From NCBI GenBank assembly GCA_002440945.1, contig DJWG01000012.1:1-26905 (forward strand): a stretch of DNA of 26,905 nucleotides, written 5' to 3'. A program made the translations under genes and the position numbers. Below, piece after piece: positions 7,593 through 15,069 of this stretch. The notes beneath the pieces were generated by a model. It made no database searches, had not been told where the DNA came from, and worked only from the letters and a program-made list of their open reading frames with translations. How positions within the stretch are numbered: position 1 is the first letter of the stretch; every line of letters starts with the position of its first letter. The stretch comes from Rhodobacteraceae bacterium UBA6236 (lineage in GTDB: Bacteria; Pseudomonadota; Alphaproteobacteria; Rhodobacterales; Rhodobacteraceae).

Positions 7593-9047
7593 ATGACCAC
7601 CACCGTCATCCGTAACGGCACCATCGTCACCGCCGATCTGACCTACAAGGCCGATGTGCTGATCGAGGGCGGGCGGATCACCCATATCGGCCAGAACCTT
7701 GTCGGGACCACGATCCTCGATGCGACCGGCTGCTATGTCATGCCGGGCGGCATCGATCCGCATACCCATCTGGAGATGCCCTTCATGGGCACCTATTCGA
7801 CCGATGATTTCGAATCCGGCACCCGTGCGGCTCTGGCAGGCGGGACGACGATGGTCGTCGATTTCGCGCTTCCCGCGCCGGGGCAGGGGCTGATGGACGC
7901 GCTGAAGATGTGGGACAACAAGTCGGGCCGCGCCAATTGCGACTATTCCTTCCACATGGCGGTGACCTGGTGGGGCGAACAGGTCTTTGACGAAATGGCC
8001 GAAGTGGTGGATCGCGGCATCAACACCTTCAAGCATTTCATGGCCTACAAGGGCAGCCTGATGGTGAATGACGACGAGATGTATTCAAGCTTCCGTCGCT
8101 GCGCCGATCTGGGCGCCGTCGCGCTTGTCCATGCCGAGAACGGCGATCTGGTGGCCGAACTGTCCGCCAAGCTGCTGGCCGAGGGCAATACCGGGCCGGA
8201 AGGTCACGCCTATTCCCGACCCCCGCAGGTGGAAGGCGAGGCCACCAACCGCGCCATCACCATCGCCGACATGGCGGGCGTGCCGCTTTACGTCGTCCAC
8301 ACCTCTTGCGAAGAGGCGCATGAGGCGATCCGCCGCGCGCGGCAGGCCGGCAAGCGCGTCTGGGGCGAGCCGCTGATCCAGCACCTGACGCTGGATGAAA
8401 GCGAATATTTCAACGCCGACTGGGATCACGCCGCGCGTCGCGTCATGTCGCCGCCCTTCCGTGACAAGCGCCATCAGGACAGTCTTTGGGCCGGTCTGGC
8501 GGCAGGGACGCTGTCTTGCGTGGCGACCGATCACTGCAGTTTCACCACCGCGCAGAAACGCACGGGGATCGGCGATTTCACCAGGATCCCGAACGGCACA
8601 GGCGGGCTTGAGGACCGGATGCCGATGCTCTGGACCCACGGCGTGGCGACGGGGCGGATGACGATGAATGAATTCGTCGCCGTCACCTCGACCAATATCG
8701 CCAAGATCCTGAATATCTATCCGAAGAAGGGCGCGGTGCTGGTCGGGTCAGACGCCGATCTGGTGGTCTGGGATCCCGAGAAGGAGAAGACCATCAGCGC
8801 AGGCAGCCAGCAGTCCGCCATCGATTACAACGTGTTCGAGGGCAAGGTCGTGAAGGGCCTGCCGCGCTACACGCTGACGCGGGGACAGGTCGCTGTGAAC
8901 GATGGCAAGGTCGAGACCCGCGAGGGTCACGGCGAATTCGTCGCCCGTGACCCGAACGGCAGCGTCAACCGCGCGCTTTCGGCCTGGAAGGCGGTCACTG
9001 CGCCGCGTCCGGTGGCCCGGGCCGGCATTCCGGCGACGGGGGTGTGA
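7593..9047 (+). CDS. hydA: Dihydropyrimidinase / D-hydantoinase
   Basis: A 484-residue amidohydrolase-superfamily enzyme of the usual length. Binuclear metal-site residues are all present: H57 and H59 in GGIDPHTHLE, the carbamylated lysine K153 in HFMAYKGS, H180 in VHAENG, H236 in VVHTSCE and D313 in ATDHCSF. It opens the ring of 5,6-dihydrouracil or dihydrothymine to the N-carbamoyl-beta-amino acid, which the upstream hydrolase then cleaves. AGGA lies 6 nt before the ATG. Between the two genes are repeat copy A and an 18-codon frame (ATG 7540) whose TGA overlaps this ATG as ATGA; that frame may help translational coupling but is too short to call a gene. Members of this family often also accept hydantoins. 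Confidence 0.93.
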   Translation: MTTTVIRNGTIVTADLTYKADVLIEGGRITHIGQNLVGTTILDATGCYVMPGGIDPHTHLEMPFMGTYSTDDFESGTRAALAGGTTMVVDFALPAPGQGLMDALKMWDNKSGRANCDYSFHMAVTWWGEQVFDEMAEVVDRGINTFKHFMAYKGSLMVNDDEMYSSFRRCADLGAVALVHAENGDLVAELSAKLLAEGNTGPEGHAYSRPPQVEGEATNRAITIADMAGVPLYVVHTSCEEAHEAIRRARQAGKRVWGEPLIQHLTLDESEYFNADWDHAARRVMSPPFRDKRHQDSLWAGLAAGTLSCVATDHCSFTTAQKRTGIGDFTRIPNGTGGLEDRMPMLWTHGVATGRMTMNEFVAVTSTNIAKILNIYPKKGAVLVGSDADLVVWDPEKEKTISAGSQQSAIDYNVFEGKVVKGLPRYTLTRGQVAVNDGKVETREGHGEFVARDPNGSVNRALSAWKAVTAPRPVARAGIPATGV

Positions 9048-9054
9048 TCGAGGC

Positions 9055-9279
9055 ATGGCATTGATGAAATCCGATGTCTGCATTGCCTGTGCCGTATTCG
9101 GATGGGTGTCGGGGGTTATTCTGGCATTCGCGGTGATCGGCTTCGGCATGGGGCTGGCGACCGGCGAAGTTGCCCTGCATTGGCCCGGTCTGGGCGTGTT
9201 CGCGGTGGCAGGGGCCCTGGCCAGCGCGGGGGCGTGGATGGTGGAGCGCGTCCTGCGCCGACGGGCGGGACGGTATTGA
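9055..9279 (+). CDS. Small two-helix membrane protein in the pyrimidine operon
   Basis: A 74-residue predicted inner-membrane protein that I do not recognise. Two hydrophobic stretches are visible (about residues 9-33 and 46-65), followed by a basic tail (ERVLRRRAGRY) likely to face the cytoplasm. It starts 7 bp after the dihydropyrimidinase stop, so co-transcription is likely. The start could be ATG 9055 or ATG 9064; a GAGG tract lies just upstream of both. It could be an accessory subunit of the ABC importer downstream, but only its position says so. Confidence 0.6.
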   Translation: MALMKSDVCIACAVFGWVSGVILAFAVIGFGMGLATGEVALHWPGLGVFAVAGALASAGAWMVERVLRRRAGRY

Positions 9280-9312
9280 ATGAGAAGATGGATTTCGGAA
9301 AGGTGGGGATGC

Positions 9313-9438
9313 ATGGCTGAGTTGGGGCTGCTCATGCCGTGCCAGCGGTGTGGGAAAGAACGGCAGGACAGCGTGTCGGCCATTCGTGTGGCTCGACCGG
9401 CGCGGCGCGGGATCTTGCAAGGAGATCAGGTCGCATGA
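9313..9438 (+). CDS. Possible 41-residue CxxC small protein coupled to the ABC ATPase
   Basis: Too short for ordinary gene finding. The frame starts at ATG 9313 behind an AAAGGTGGGG tract and encodes a CQRC motif (C10, C13) followed by an arginine-rich tail. Its TGA (9436-9438) overlaps the ATG of the ABC ATPase (9435) as ATGA, the arrangement typical of translational coupling. It fills most of an otherwise unexplained 155-bp gap. A single CxxC could bind metal only as a dimer. No homologue comes to mind; it may be a translated leader rather than a functional protein. Confidence 0.35.
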   Translation: MAELGLLMPCQRCGKERQDSVSAIRVARPARRGILQGDQVA

Positions 9439-10235
9439 AGGACACCCTCAACATCGCCGAACCGGTGATCCAGGCGCAGGGTGTCGATCTGGTCTTCCAG
9501 ACCGGCGACGGGCCGGTCCACGCGCTGAAGGACGTGACGCTGACCATCAACCGCGGCGATTTCGTCAGCTTCATCGGCCCCTCGGGCTGCGGCAAGACCA
9601 CCTTCCTGCGCGCCATCGCGGGGCTGGAAACCCCGACGGGGGGCCAGCTTTCGGTGAACGGCCTCAGCCCCGACGCCGCGCGGCAGGCCCGCGCCTACGG
9701 CTATGTCTTTCAGGCGGCGGGGCTTTACCCCTGGCGCACCATCGCCGGCAACATCAAGCTGCCGCTGGAAATCATGGGCTTTTCCCGCGCCGAACAGGCC
9801 GAACGCGTGGAGCGGGTGTTGAAACTGGTAGACTTGGAAGGGTTCGGAAAGAAATTCCCCTGGCAACTTTCGGGCGGCATGCAGCAGCGCGCCTCGATCG
9901 CGCGCGCGCTGGCCTTCGATGCCGACATCCTTCTGATGGACGAACCCTTCGGCGCGCTCGATGAAATCGTCCGCGACCGCCTGAACGAAGAGCTTTTGCG
10001 CCTCTGGGCCGCCACTGACAAGACCATCGGCTTCGTCACCCATTCGATCCCCGAAGCGGTCTACCTGTCGACCAAGATCGTGGTGATGAGCCCGCGTCCC
10101 GGCCGGATCACCGACATCATCGACAGCCCGCTGCCGCGCCACCGTCCGCTTGATATCCGCGACACGGCGCAATTCATCGAGATCGCGCATCGGGTGCGCG
10201 AAGGCCTCAGGGCTGGGCACCATGACGAGATCTGA
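9435..10235 (+). CDS. ABC importer ATPase (nitrate/sulfonate/pyrimidine-type)
   Basis: A 266-residue ATPase of the SsuB/TauB/ThiZ class that powers the importer encoded by the next three genes. It has Walker A GPSGCGKTT (48-56), Q-loop FQAAGLYPW (92-100), signature LSGGMQQR (145-152), Walker B ILLMDEPFGALD (165-176) and the H-loop histidine H203. AAGGAG lies at 9419-9424, before the ATG at 9435. It lies downstream of the dihydropyrimidinase in the same direction. The ligand is inferred to be a pyrimidine or its breakdown product from operon context and the RutR-like control region. Confidence 0.92.
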   Translation: MKDTLNIAEPVIQAQGVDLVFQTGDGPVHALKDVTLTINRGDFVSFIGPSGCGKTTFLRAIAGLETPTGGQLSVNGLSPDAARQARAYGYVFQAAGLYPWRTIAGNIKLPLEIMGFSRAEQAERVERVLKLVDLEGFGKKFPWQLSGGMQQRASIARALAFDADILLMDEPFGALDEIVRDRLNEELLRLWAATDKTIGFVTHSIPEAVYLSTKIVVMSPRPGRITDIIDSPLPRHRPLDIRDTAQFIEIAHRVREGLRAGHHDEI

Positions 10236-10245
10236 CGCCTTGCCC

Positions 10246-10290
10246 TTCTTCTTTGAAAAATACTCCGGGGGTGCGGGGGCAGAGCCCCCG
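10246..10290 (-). repeat. Modular intergenic repeat, copy B (inverted relative to copy A)
   Basis: On the minus strand the order is CGGGGGC-TCT-GCCCCCG (10290-10274, perfect 7-bp stem), CACCCCCGGAGTATTT, then CAAAGAAGAAG. This matches copy A module for module. It occupies the gap between ATPase and permease, and the GC hairpin ends 11 nt before the permease ATG. Confidence 0.75.
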
Positions 10291-10301
10291 CGGCGCGCCC
10301 C

Positions 10302-11165
10302 ATGAGGTCGGTCCTGCCGATCCTGACCGTCCTCGCGGCCATCCTCGTCCTCTGGTACGGGGCGGCGATGAAGCTCAATTCCGCCTGGACCTATGATCAG
10401 GCGGCGCGGGCCGGCACCGATCCGACCTTCGTCGATGTCATCAACGACACGATGGTGCAGGAACGCCCGGTGCTGCCGGCGCCGCATCAGGTCGCGAAAG
10501 GGCTGTGGGAGGGGCTGACCGCGCAGGCCATCACCTCGAAGCGCAGCCTCGTCTGGCATGGCTGGGTCACGCTGTCGGCCACGCTCCTGGGCTTTGCGGT
10601 GGGGGCGGGGCTTGGCACGGCGCTTGCCATCGGCATCGTCCACAACCGCGCGATGGATCTTTCCGTGATGCCCTGGGCCATCGCCAGCCAGACGGTGCCG
10701 ATCCTCGCCATCGCGCCGATGGTGATCGTCGTGCTTGCGTCGCTTGGCGTTACAGGGATCGTGCCGAAGGCGATCATCTCGGCTTATCTCTCATTCTTTC
10801 CGGTGCTGGTCGGCATGGTGAAGGGGCTGCGCAGCCCCGATGCGATGCAGCTGGACCTCTTGCGGACCTACAACGCCAGCGGGGCCGCGACGCTCTGGAA
10901 GCTGCGTCTGCCCTCCTCGATGCCCTACCTTTTCGCCTCGCTGAAGGTCGCCATCGCCGCAAGCCTGGTCGGCACCATCGTGGGTGAGCTTCCGGCGGGC
11001 GCCACCGCCGGTCTTGGCGCGCGGCTGCTGTCGGGCAGCTACTATGGCCAGACGGTGCAGATCTGGTCGGCGCTTTTCGCCGCAGCGGGCCTTGCCGCCG
11101 CGCTGGTGGTGATCGTGTCCGGGGTCGAGCGGCTGGTGCTTCGCCGCATGGGGGCAATCCGATGA
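10302..11165 (+). CDS. ABC importer permease 1
   Basis: A 287-residue inner-membrane permease of the SsuC/ThiX class (BPD_transp_1). About six membrane segments are visible, the first at residues 5-22. A long external-type loop follows (about residues 24-85). The cytoplasmic coupling motif near residues 185-200 reads LLRTYNASGAATLWKLRLP, the EAA-type loop that contacts the ATPase. No clear ribosome site precedes the ATG; instead a GC hairpin of repeat copy B sits there, which may lower translation. Its stop overlaps the next start as ATGA (11162-11165), indicating coupling with permease 2. Confidence 0.9.
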   Translation: MRSVLPILTVLAAILVLWYGAAMKLNSAWTYDQAARAGTDPTFVDVINDTMVQERPVLPAPHQVAKGLWEGLTAQAITSKRSLVWHGWVTLSATLLGFAVGAGLGTALAIGIVHNRAMDLSVMPWAIASQTVPILAIAPMVIVVLASLGVTGIVPKAIISAYLSFFPVLVGMVKGLRSPDAMQLDLLRTYNASGAATLWKLRLPSSMPYLFASLKVAIAASLVGTIVGELPAGATAGLGARLLSGSYYGQTVQIWSALFAAAGLAAALVVIVSGVERLVLRRMGAIR

Positions 11166-12010
11166 CCTGGTTCTGGGGGGCGGTCCTGTTCTGGCTGGTG
11201 GCCCTGACCATCAACATCCGGCTGGCACGGCGGCATGGCAATGATCCTTGGGCGCAGCTGCTGATCCCGGCCATCTTCGGGGTGACCGTCCTCGTTCTTT
11301 GGGAAGGGATCGTGCGCGGCCTTCAGGTTCCATCGGTCATCCTCCCCGCCCCCTCGGCGATCTGGGACCGGATCATCGCGTCCCTTCCCACGCTTTGGGA
11401 GGATTTCAACCAGACGATCCTCAAGGGCGCGCTCTCGGGCTATCTGATCGGCTGCGGCGCGGCGATCCTGACCGCCATCGTCGTGGACCGCTTCCCCTTC
11501 CTGCAACGCGGGCTGCTGCCGGTCGGAAACTTCGTGGCCGCCCTGCCCATCGTCGGCATCGCGCCGATCCTTGTGATGTGGTTCGGCTTCGACTGGCAGT
11601 CGAAGGCCGCCGTCGTGGTGGTCATGGTGTTCTTTCCGGTGCTTGTGAACACGGTGGCGGGGCTGGCCGCCACCGACCGGATGCAGCGCGACCAGATGGC
11701 GACCTGGTCGGCCAGCTACGGCCAAAGCCTTCTGAAACTGCGGCTTCCCGCGGCGATGCCCTTCGTGTTCAATGGCTTGAAGATCGCCACAACGCTGGCG
11801 CTGATCGGGGCCATCGTCGCCGAATTTTTCGGCTCTCCGATCCGGGGGATGGGCTTTCGGATCTCGACCTCGGTCGGGCAACTTGCGCTCGACATGGTCT
11901 GGGCGGAAATCGCCGTGGCGGCGCTGGCCGGTTCGGCATTCTACGGTCTTGTGGCGCTGATCGAGAAAAGCGTCACGTTCTGGCACCCGTCCCAACGCGG
12001 GCGGGGATGA
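11162..12010 (+). CDS. ABC importer permease 2
   Basis: A 282-residue permease paralogous to the previous gene and presumably its heterodimer partner in the membrane. It has about six hydrophobic segments. Its EAA-type loop reads MATWSASYGQSLLKLRLP and is closely parallel to that of permease 1. Translation is probably coupled through the ATGA overlap. Two distinct permeases with one ATPase and one binding protein is common in ThiY/NMT1-associated importers. Function follows the operon: uptake of a pyrimidine-related solute. Confidence 0.9.
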   Translation: MTWFWGAVLFWLVALTINIRLARRHGNDPWAQLLIPAIFGVTVLVLWEGIVRGLQVPSVILPAPSAIWDRIIASLPTLWEDFNQTILKGALSGYLIGCGAAILTAIVVDRFPFLQRGLLPVGNFVAALPIVGIAPILVMWFGFDWQSKAAVVVVMVFFPVLVNTVAGLAATDRMQRDQMATWSASYGQSLLKLRLPAAMPFVFNGLKIATTLALIGAIVAEFFGSPIRGMGFRISTSVGQLALDMVWAEIAVAALAGSAFYGLVALIEKSVTFWHPSQRGRG

Positions 12011-12029
12011 CACAACAGGGAGCAAAAGA

Positions 12030-13025
12030 ATGAAGAAGACGCTGCTGACCTCCGCCTTGCTGACCTCCGCCCTCGCATTTGTCGCCGGGGGCGCGCTTGC
12101 CGCCGATGACGTGACACTGCAGCTCAAATGGGTCACGCAGGCCCAGTTCGCGGGCTATTACGTCGCGCAGGAAAAGGGCTACTACAAGGACGAGGGCCTG
12201 AATGTCACCATCAAGCCGGGTGGCCCCGATATCGCACCGGAACAGGTGATCGCGGGCGGCGGCGCCGATGTGATCGTCGACTGGATGCCCGCCGCCCTGG
12301 CCGCGCGCGAAAAGGGCCTGCCGCTCGTCAACATCGCGCAGCCCTTCAAGCATTCGGGGCTGATGCTCACCTGCCTCAAGGAAAGCGGCATCACCTCGCC
12401 CGCGGATTTCAAGGGCAAGACGCTGGGCGTCTGGTTCTTCGGGAACGAATATCCGTTCCTGTCGTGGATGAGCACCCTTGGCCTCAAGACCGACGGCGGC
12501 TCGGAGGGGGTGACGGTCCTGAAGCAGGGTTTCAACGTCGATCCGCTGCTCCAGAAGCAGGCGGCCTGCATTTCTACAATGACCTACAACGAATATGGCC
12601 AGGTGCTGGATGCCGGGATCAAGCCCGAGGACCTAGTGACCTTCAAATACGAAGACCAGGGCGTCGCCACGCTGGAAGACGGGCTTTACGTCATGGAAGA
12701 CAAGCTGAAGGATCCGGCCTTCGAGGACAAGATGGTCAAGTTCGTCCGCGCCTCGATGAAGGGCTGGAAATACGCCGAGGCCAACCCCGATGAAGCCGCG
12801 GCCATCGTGCTGGAAAACGACGAAACCGGCGCCCAGACCGAGGCGCACCAGAAGTTCATGGCGCATGAGGTGGCCAAGCTGACCGCCGGGTCGAAGGGTG
12901 CCCTGGACGAGGCCGATTACCAGCGTACGGTGAAGACCCTTCTGGGCGGCGGCTCGGACCCGGTCATCACCAAGGAACCGGCGGGCGCCTGGACCCATGC
13001 GATATCCGACAAGGCGCTGAACTGA
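12030..13025 (+). CDS. NMT1/ThiY-type periplasmic substrate-binding protein
   Basis: A 331-residue secreted protein: Sec signal peptide MKKTLLTSALLTSALAF..., predicted cleavage after GGALA (residue 24). The mature start LQLKWVTQAQFAGYYVAQEKG is the typical opening of the NMT1/THI5-like family. This family binds pyrimidine moieties such as the thiamin precursor HMP or formyl-aminopyrimidines, and also riboflavin or nitrate-like ligands. AGGGAG (12017-12022) lies 7 nt before the ATG. It is the last gene of the operon. Repeat copy C follows 44 bp downstream and may end transcription. Together with dihydropyrimidinase and RutR control, a uracil/thymine-related ligand is likely but not shown. Confidence 0.9.
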   Translation: MKKTLLTSALLTSALAFVAGGALAADDVTLQLKWVTQAQFAGYYVAQEKGYYKDEGLNVTIKPGGPDIAPEQVIAGGGADVIVDWMPAALAAREKGLPLVNIAQPFKHSGLMLTCLKESGITSPADFKGKTLGVWFFGNEYPFLSWMSTLGLKTDGGSEGVTVLKQGFNVDPLLQKQAACISTMTYNEYGQVLDAGIKPEDLVTFKYEDQGVATLEDGLYVMEDKLKDPAFEDKMVKFVRASMKGWKYAEANPDEAAAIVLENDETGAQTEAHQKFMAHEVAKLTAGSKGALDEADYQRTVKTLLGGGSDPVITKEPAGAWTHAISDKALN

Positions 13026-13069
13026 CTCTACTGATATCCTGACGGCAGGCCCGGTCCCGGCGGTGGTGT

Positions 13070-13120
13070 TTGAGTATTTGGACAAAGAAGAAACGCCTTC
13101 TTCTTTGCAAAAATACTCAA
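13070..13120. repeat. Modular intergenic repeat, copy C: head-to-head long palindrome
   Basis: Two 23-nt arms (13070-13092 and 13098-13120) carry the module TTGAGTATTT-N3-CAAAGAAGAA in opposite orientation. They are complementary except at the central three positions and are separated by only 5 nt (ACGCC). This is copy A/B's terminal module duplicated face to face. Position just after the transporter operon suggests a transcription end or mRNA-stabilising hairpin. Confidence 0.8.
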
Positions 13121-13196
13121 TCGCTGTCCGGGGCCGGGCGTTGCATTCGGGGGGCGGCGCGCCTTTTTACATGGGGGATGGCGCGGGAATAAGACT

Positions 13197-13225
13197 TTGA
13201 TCTGAAAGGATTGCCCTGTTAATAT
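13197..13225 (+). promoter_or_regulatory. Candidate sigma-70 promoter of the XRE regulator
   Basis: TTGATC (13197-13202), 17-bp spacer, TAATAT (13220-13225). Transcription would start near 13232, about 24 nt before the start codon. The local AT-richness contrasts with the surrounding sequence. Confidence 0.5.
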
Positions 13226-13255
13226 GCGGGCGCCTTTTCCCTTTACGGTCCGCCC

Positions 13256-14608
13256 ATGCCCCGTTCCGCCCTGACCGGCACCCGCATCCGTGAACGCCGT
13301 CTGGCGATCCGCCGCTCTCAGGCCGATGTCGCGCGGGCGGCGGGGATATCGGCGGCCTATCTCAACCTGATCGAACACAACCGGCGCCGGGTCGGGGCCG
13401 ATCTTCTGGACCGCCTGGCGCTGGCGCTGGGTGTTGCCTCGGCGGCGCTGGACGAGGACAGCGAAAGCGGCATCGTCATCGCGCTCCGCGAAGCGGCGGC
13501 GGCGCTTCCGGGGACCGTGCTGATCCCCGAGGCCGCGACGCCGCCCGAGGCCGACCGGATCGAGGAATTCGTCAATCGCTTCCCCGGCTGGGCCGCGCGC
13601 CTGGCCGAGCGTCAGACCCGGATCGGCGCGCTGGAACGCCGGGTCGAGGCGCTGAGCGAGCGGTTGACACATGACCCGTTCCTGTCCTCGGCGCTCCATG
13701 AGGTGCTGAGCGTCGTGACCTCGATCCGCTCGACCGCCGCGATCCTGGCCGAAGGCGACGACATCCCGCCCGAAATGCAGGCGCGCTTCCATCGCAACGT
13801 CCATGACGACAGTCTGCGGCTTTCGGGTGTCGCGGGCGATCTCGCGCGCTATCTGGACCGCGCCGAGGGCGATGCGCCGCTGCCCGTCCTGCCGATGGAC
13901 GAGGCCACGGCCTGGATGGGGCGGCAGGGCTGGCATCTGGCGGCGCTGGAAGGGCGGGGCGCCGTCACCCCCGAGGAGCTGGTCGCGGGATCCGGTCTTG
14001 GCGGGGCGGCGCGGGACCTGGCCTTGGGCTATGCGGCGCAGGCCGCCAAGGATGCGGCGCTGATGCCGCTGGAGCCTTTCGTCGCTGTGGCCCGTGAAGA
14101 TGCGCAGGACCCCGGGCGCATCGCCGCGCGGCTTGATCTGCCGGTCGCGGCGGTGATGCGGCGGCTGGCGACATTGCCCGAAACGGCGGGCCTGCCGGCG
14201 ATGGGGCTTGCGGTCTGCGACGGGGCGGGGGTGCTGATTTTCCGCAAGCCGCTGCCGGGTTTTCCGCTGCCGCGCTTGGGCGGGGCCTGCCCGCTTTGGC
14301 CGCTTTACGAGGCGCTGACCGATCCCGGGCGGCCGCTTCGCCGCGTTGTCGAGATTGCCGCGCGCGAGCCGCGCCGGTTTCTTGCGGATGCCTACTGCGT
14401 GTTGCGCCATCCGATGGGCGCCAGCGGGCCGCAGGTCGCGCGGGCCTATATGCTGTTCCAGGCCCAGCCTTCGGGGCTTTCGGCGGGGGTTCCTGCGGGG
14501 CTTGCGATCCCGGCGGGGCTTGCCTGCCGGATCTGCCCCCGCGATCCCTGTCCGGCGCGGCGTGAGGTGTCGGTCCTGGGCGCCGCGATGGTGCGGGGCG
14601 GGGCTTAA
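13256..14608 (+). CDS. XRE-family regulator with a histidine-kinase-like DHp segment and DUF2083-like tail
   Basis: A 450-residue cytoplasmic regulator. Residues about 8-62 form an XRE helix-turn-helix (GTRIRERR, SQADVARAAGISAAYLNLIE). The C-terminus has C424-x2-C427-x4-C432 (CRICPRDPC), the cysteine motif of ScfR/RamB-like short-chain acyl-CoA regulators. In those proteins the centre is usually an IrrE/ImmA-like domain, but no HExxH motif exists here. Instead residues about 145-210 (LHEVLSVVTSIRS, IL-x-EG, then a second amphipathic helix) resemble the dimerisation/phosphoacceptor helices of the SSS-type kinase encoded 0.8 kb downstream, with H148 at the phosphoacceptor position. A promoter-like sequence precedes the gene. 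A role in acetate or short-chain acyl-CoA control is inferred from RamB/ScfR and from CrbS-type kinases. Confidence 0.82.
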   Translation: MPRSALTGTRIRERRLAIRRSQADVARAAGISAAYLNLIEHNRRRVGADLLDRLALALGVASAALDEDSESGIVIALREAAAALPGTVLIPEAATPPEADRIEEFVNRFPGWAARLAERQTRIGALERRVEALSERLTHDPFLSSALHEVLSVVTSIRSTAAILAEGDDIPPEMQARFHRNVHDDSLRLSGVAGDLARYLDRAEGDAPLPVLPMDEATAWMGRQGWHLAALEGRGAVTPEELVAGSGLGGAARDLALGYAAQAAKDAALMPLEPFVAVAREDAQDPGRIAARLDLPVAAVMRRLATLPETAGLPAMGLAVCDGAGVLIFRKPLPGFPLPRLGGACPLWPLYEALTDPGRPLRRVVEIAAREPRRFLADAYCVLRHPMGASGPQVARAYMLFQAQPSGLSAGVPAGLAIPAGLACRICPRDPCPARREVSVLGAAMVRGGA

Positions 14609-14612
14609 GCTT

Positions 14613-14642
14613 TTGACTCCGGCTGCATCCGGGGGCCATAGT
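14613..14642 (+). promoter_or_regulatory. Candidate sigma-70 promoter of the receiver/kinase operon
   Basis: TTGACT (14613-14618), 18-bp spacer, CATAGT (14637-14642), lying directly after the XRE stop codon and about 38 bp before the receiver ATG. It suggests that the receiver-kinase operon has its own start. Confidence 0.5.
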
Positions 14643-14679
14643 CGGCGCAAAGGCGGCGTGAATGGGGTAGGGAGGCGCG

Positions 14680-15069
14680 ATGGTCCGGCAGATCCTGCTG
14701 ATCGAGGATGAGGCGAACATCGCCGAGGCGATCCGCTTCGTGCTGACGCGCGACGGCTGGACGGTCACGACCCATGCCCAGGGCAGCGACGCGCTGGAAA
14801 GGATCCGCGCGCTGCGCCCCGATGTCCTGGTGCTGGACGTGATGCTTCCCGGCCGGTCGGGTTTCGAGATATTGCAGGATCTGCGCGCCGACCCCGATCT
14901 GGCCGACCTGCCGGTTCTGGTGCTGACCGCCCGCGGGCAGGACCGCGAACGCGATGCGGCGCTTTCGGCCGGGGCGACGCGGTTCCTGCCGAAGCCCTTC
15001 GGCAATGCCGAACTGGTGGCGACCGTCCGGGCGCTGGACCCGGAGGCCGCCGATCCGGGGGCGGCCTGA
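14680..15069 (+). CDS. Stand-alone CheY-like response regulator receiver
   Basis: A 129-residue receiver domain with no output domain. Acidic pair E9/D10, phosphoacceptor D53 (VLDVMLPG), T83 and K105 (LPKPF) are all in place, so it should be phosphorylatable. GGGAGG precedes the ATG. Its TGA shares an A with the ATG of the next gene (TGATG, 15067-15071), so translation is coupled with the small membrane protein and then the kinase. The cognate kinase is almost certainly the SSS-type kinase at 15377. Because it lacks a DNA-binding domain, its output must be another protein; the XRE regulator or the FliM-like protein of the same locus are candidates. Confidence 0.92.
   Translation: MVRQILLIEDEANIAEAIRFVLTRDGWTVTTHAQGSDALERIRALRPDVLVLDVMLPGRSGFEILQDLRADPDLADLPVLVLTARGQDRERDAALSAGATRFLPKPFGNAELVATVRALDPEAADPGAA

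Noticed and set aside
6098..7630. Antisense frame of 510 codons opposite the carbamoyl hydrolase
   Set aside because: Mirror frame of a gene with all metal ligands intact; no recognisable domain.
13028..14650. Antisense frame of 540 codons opposite the XRE regulator
   Set aside because: Mirror frame; low-complexity Arg/Gln/Gly-rich translation and it would run through repeat copy C.
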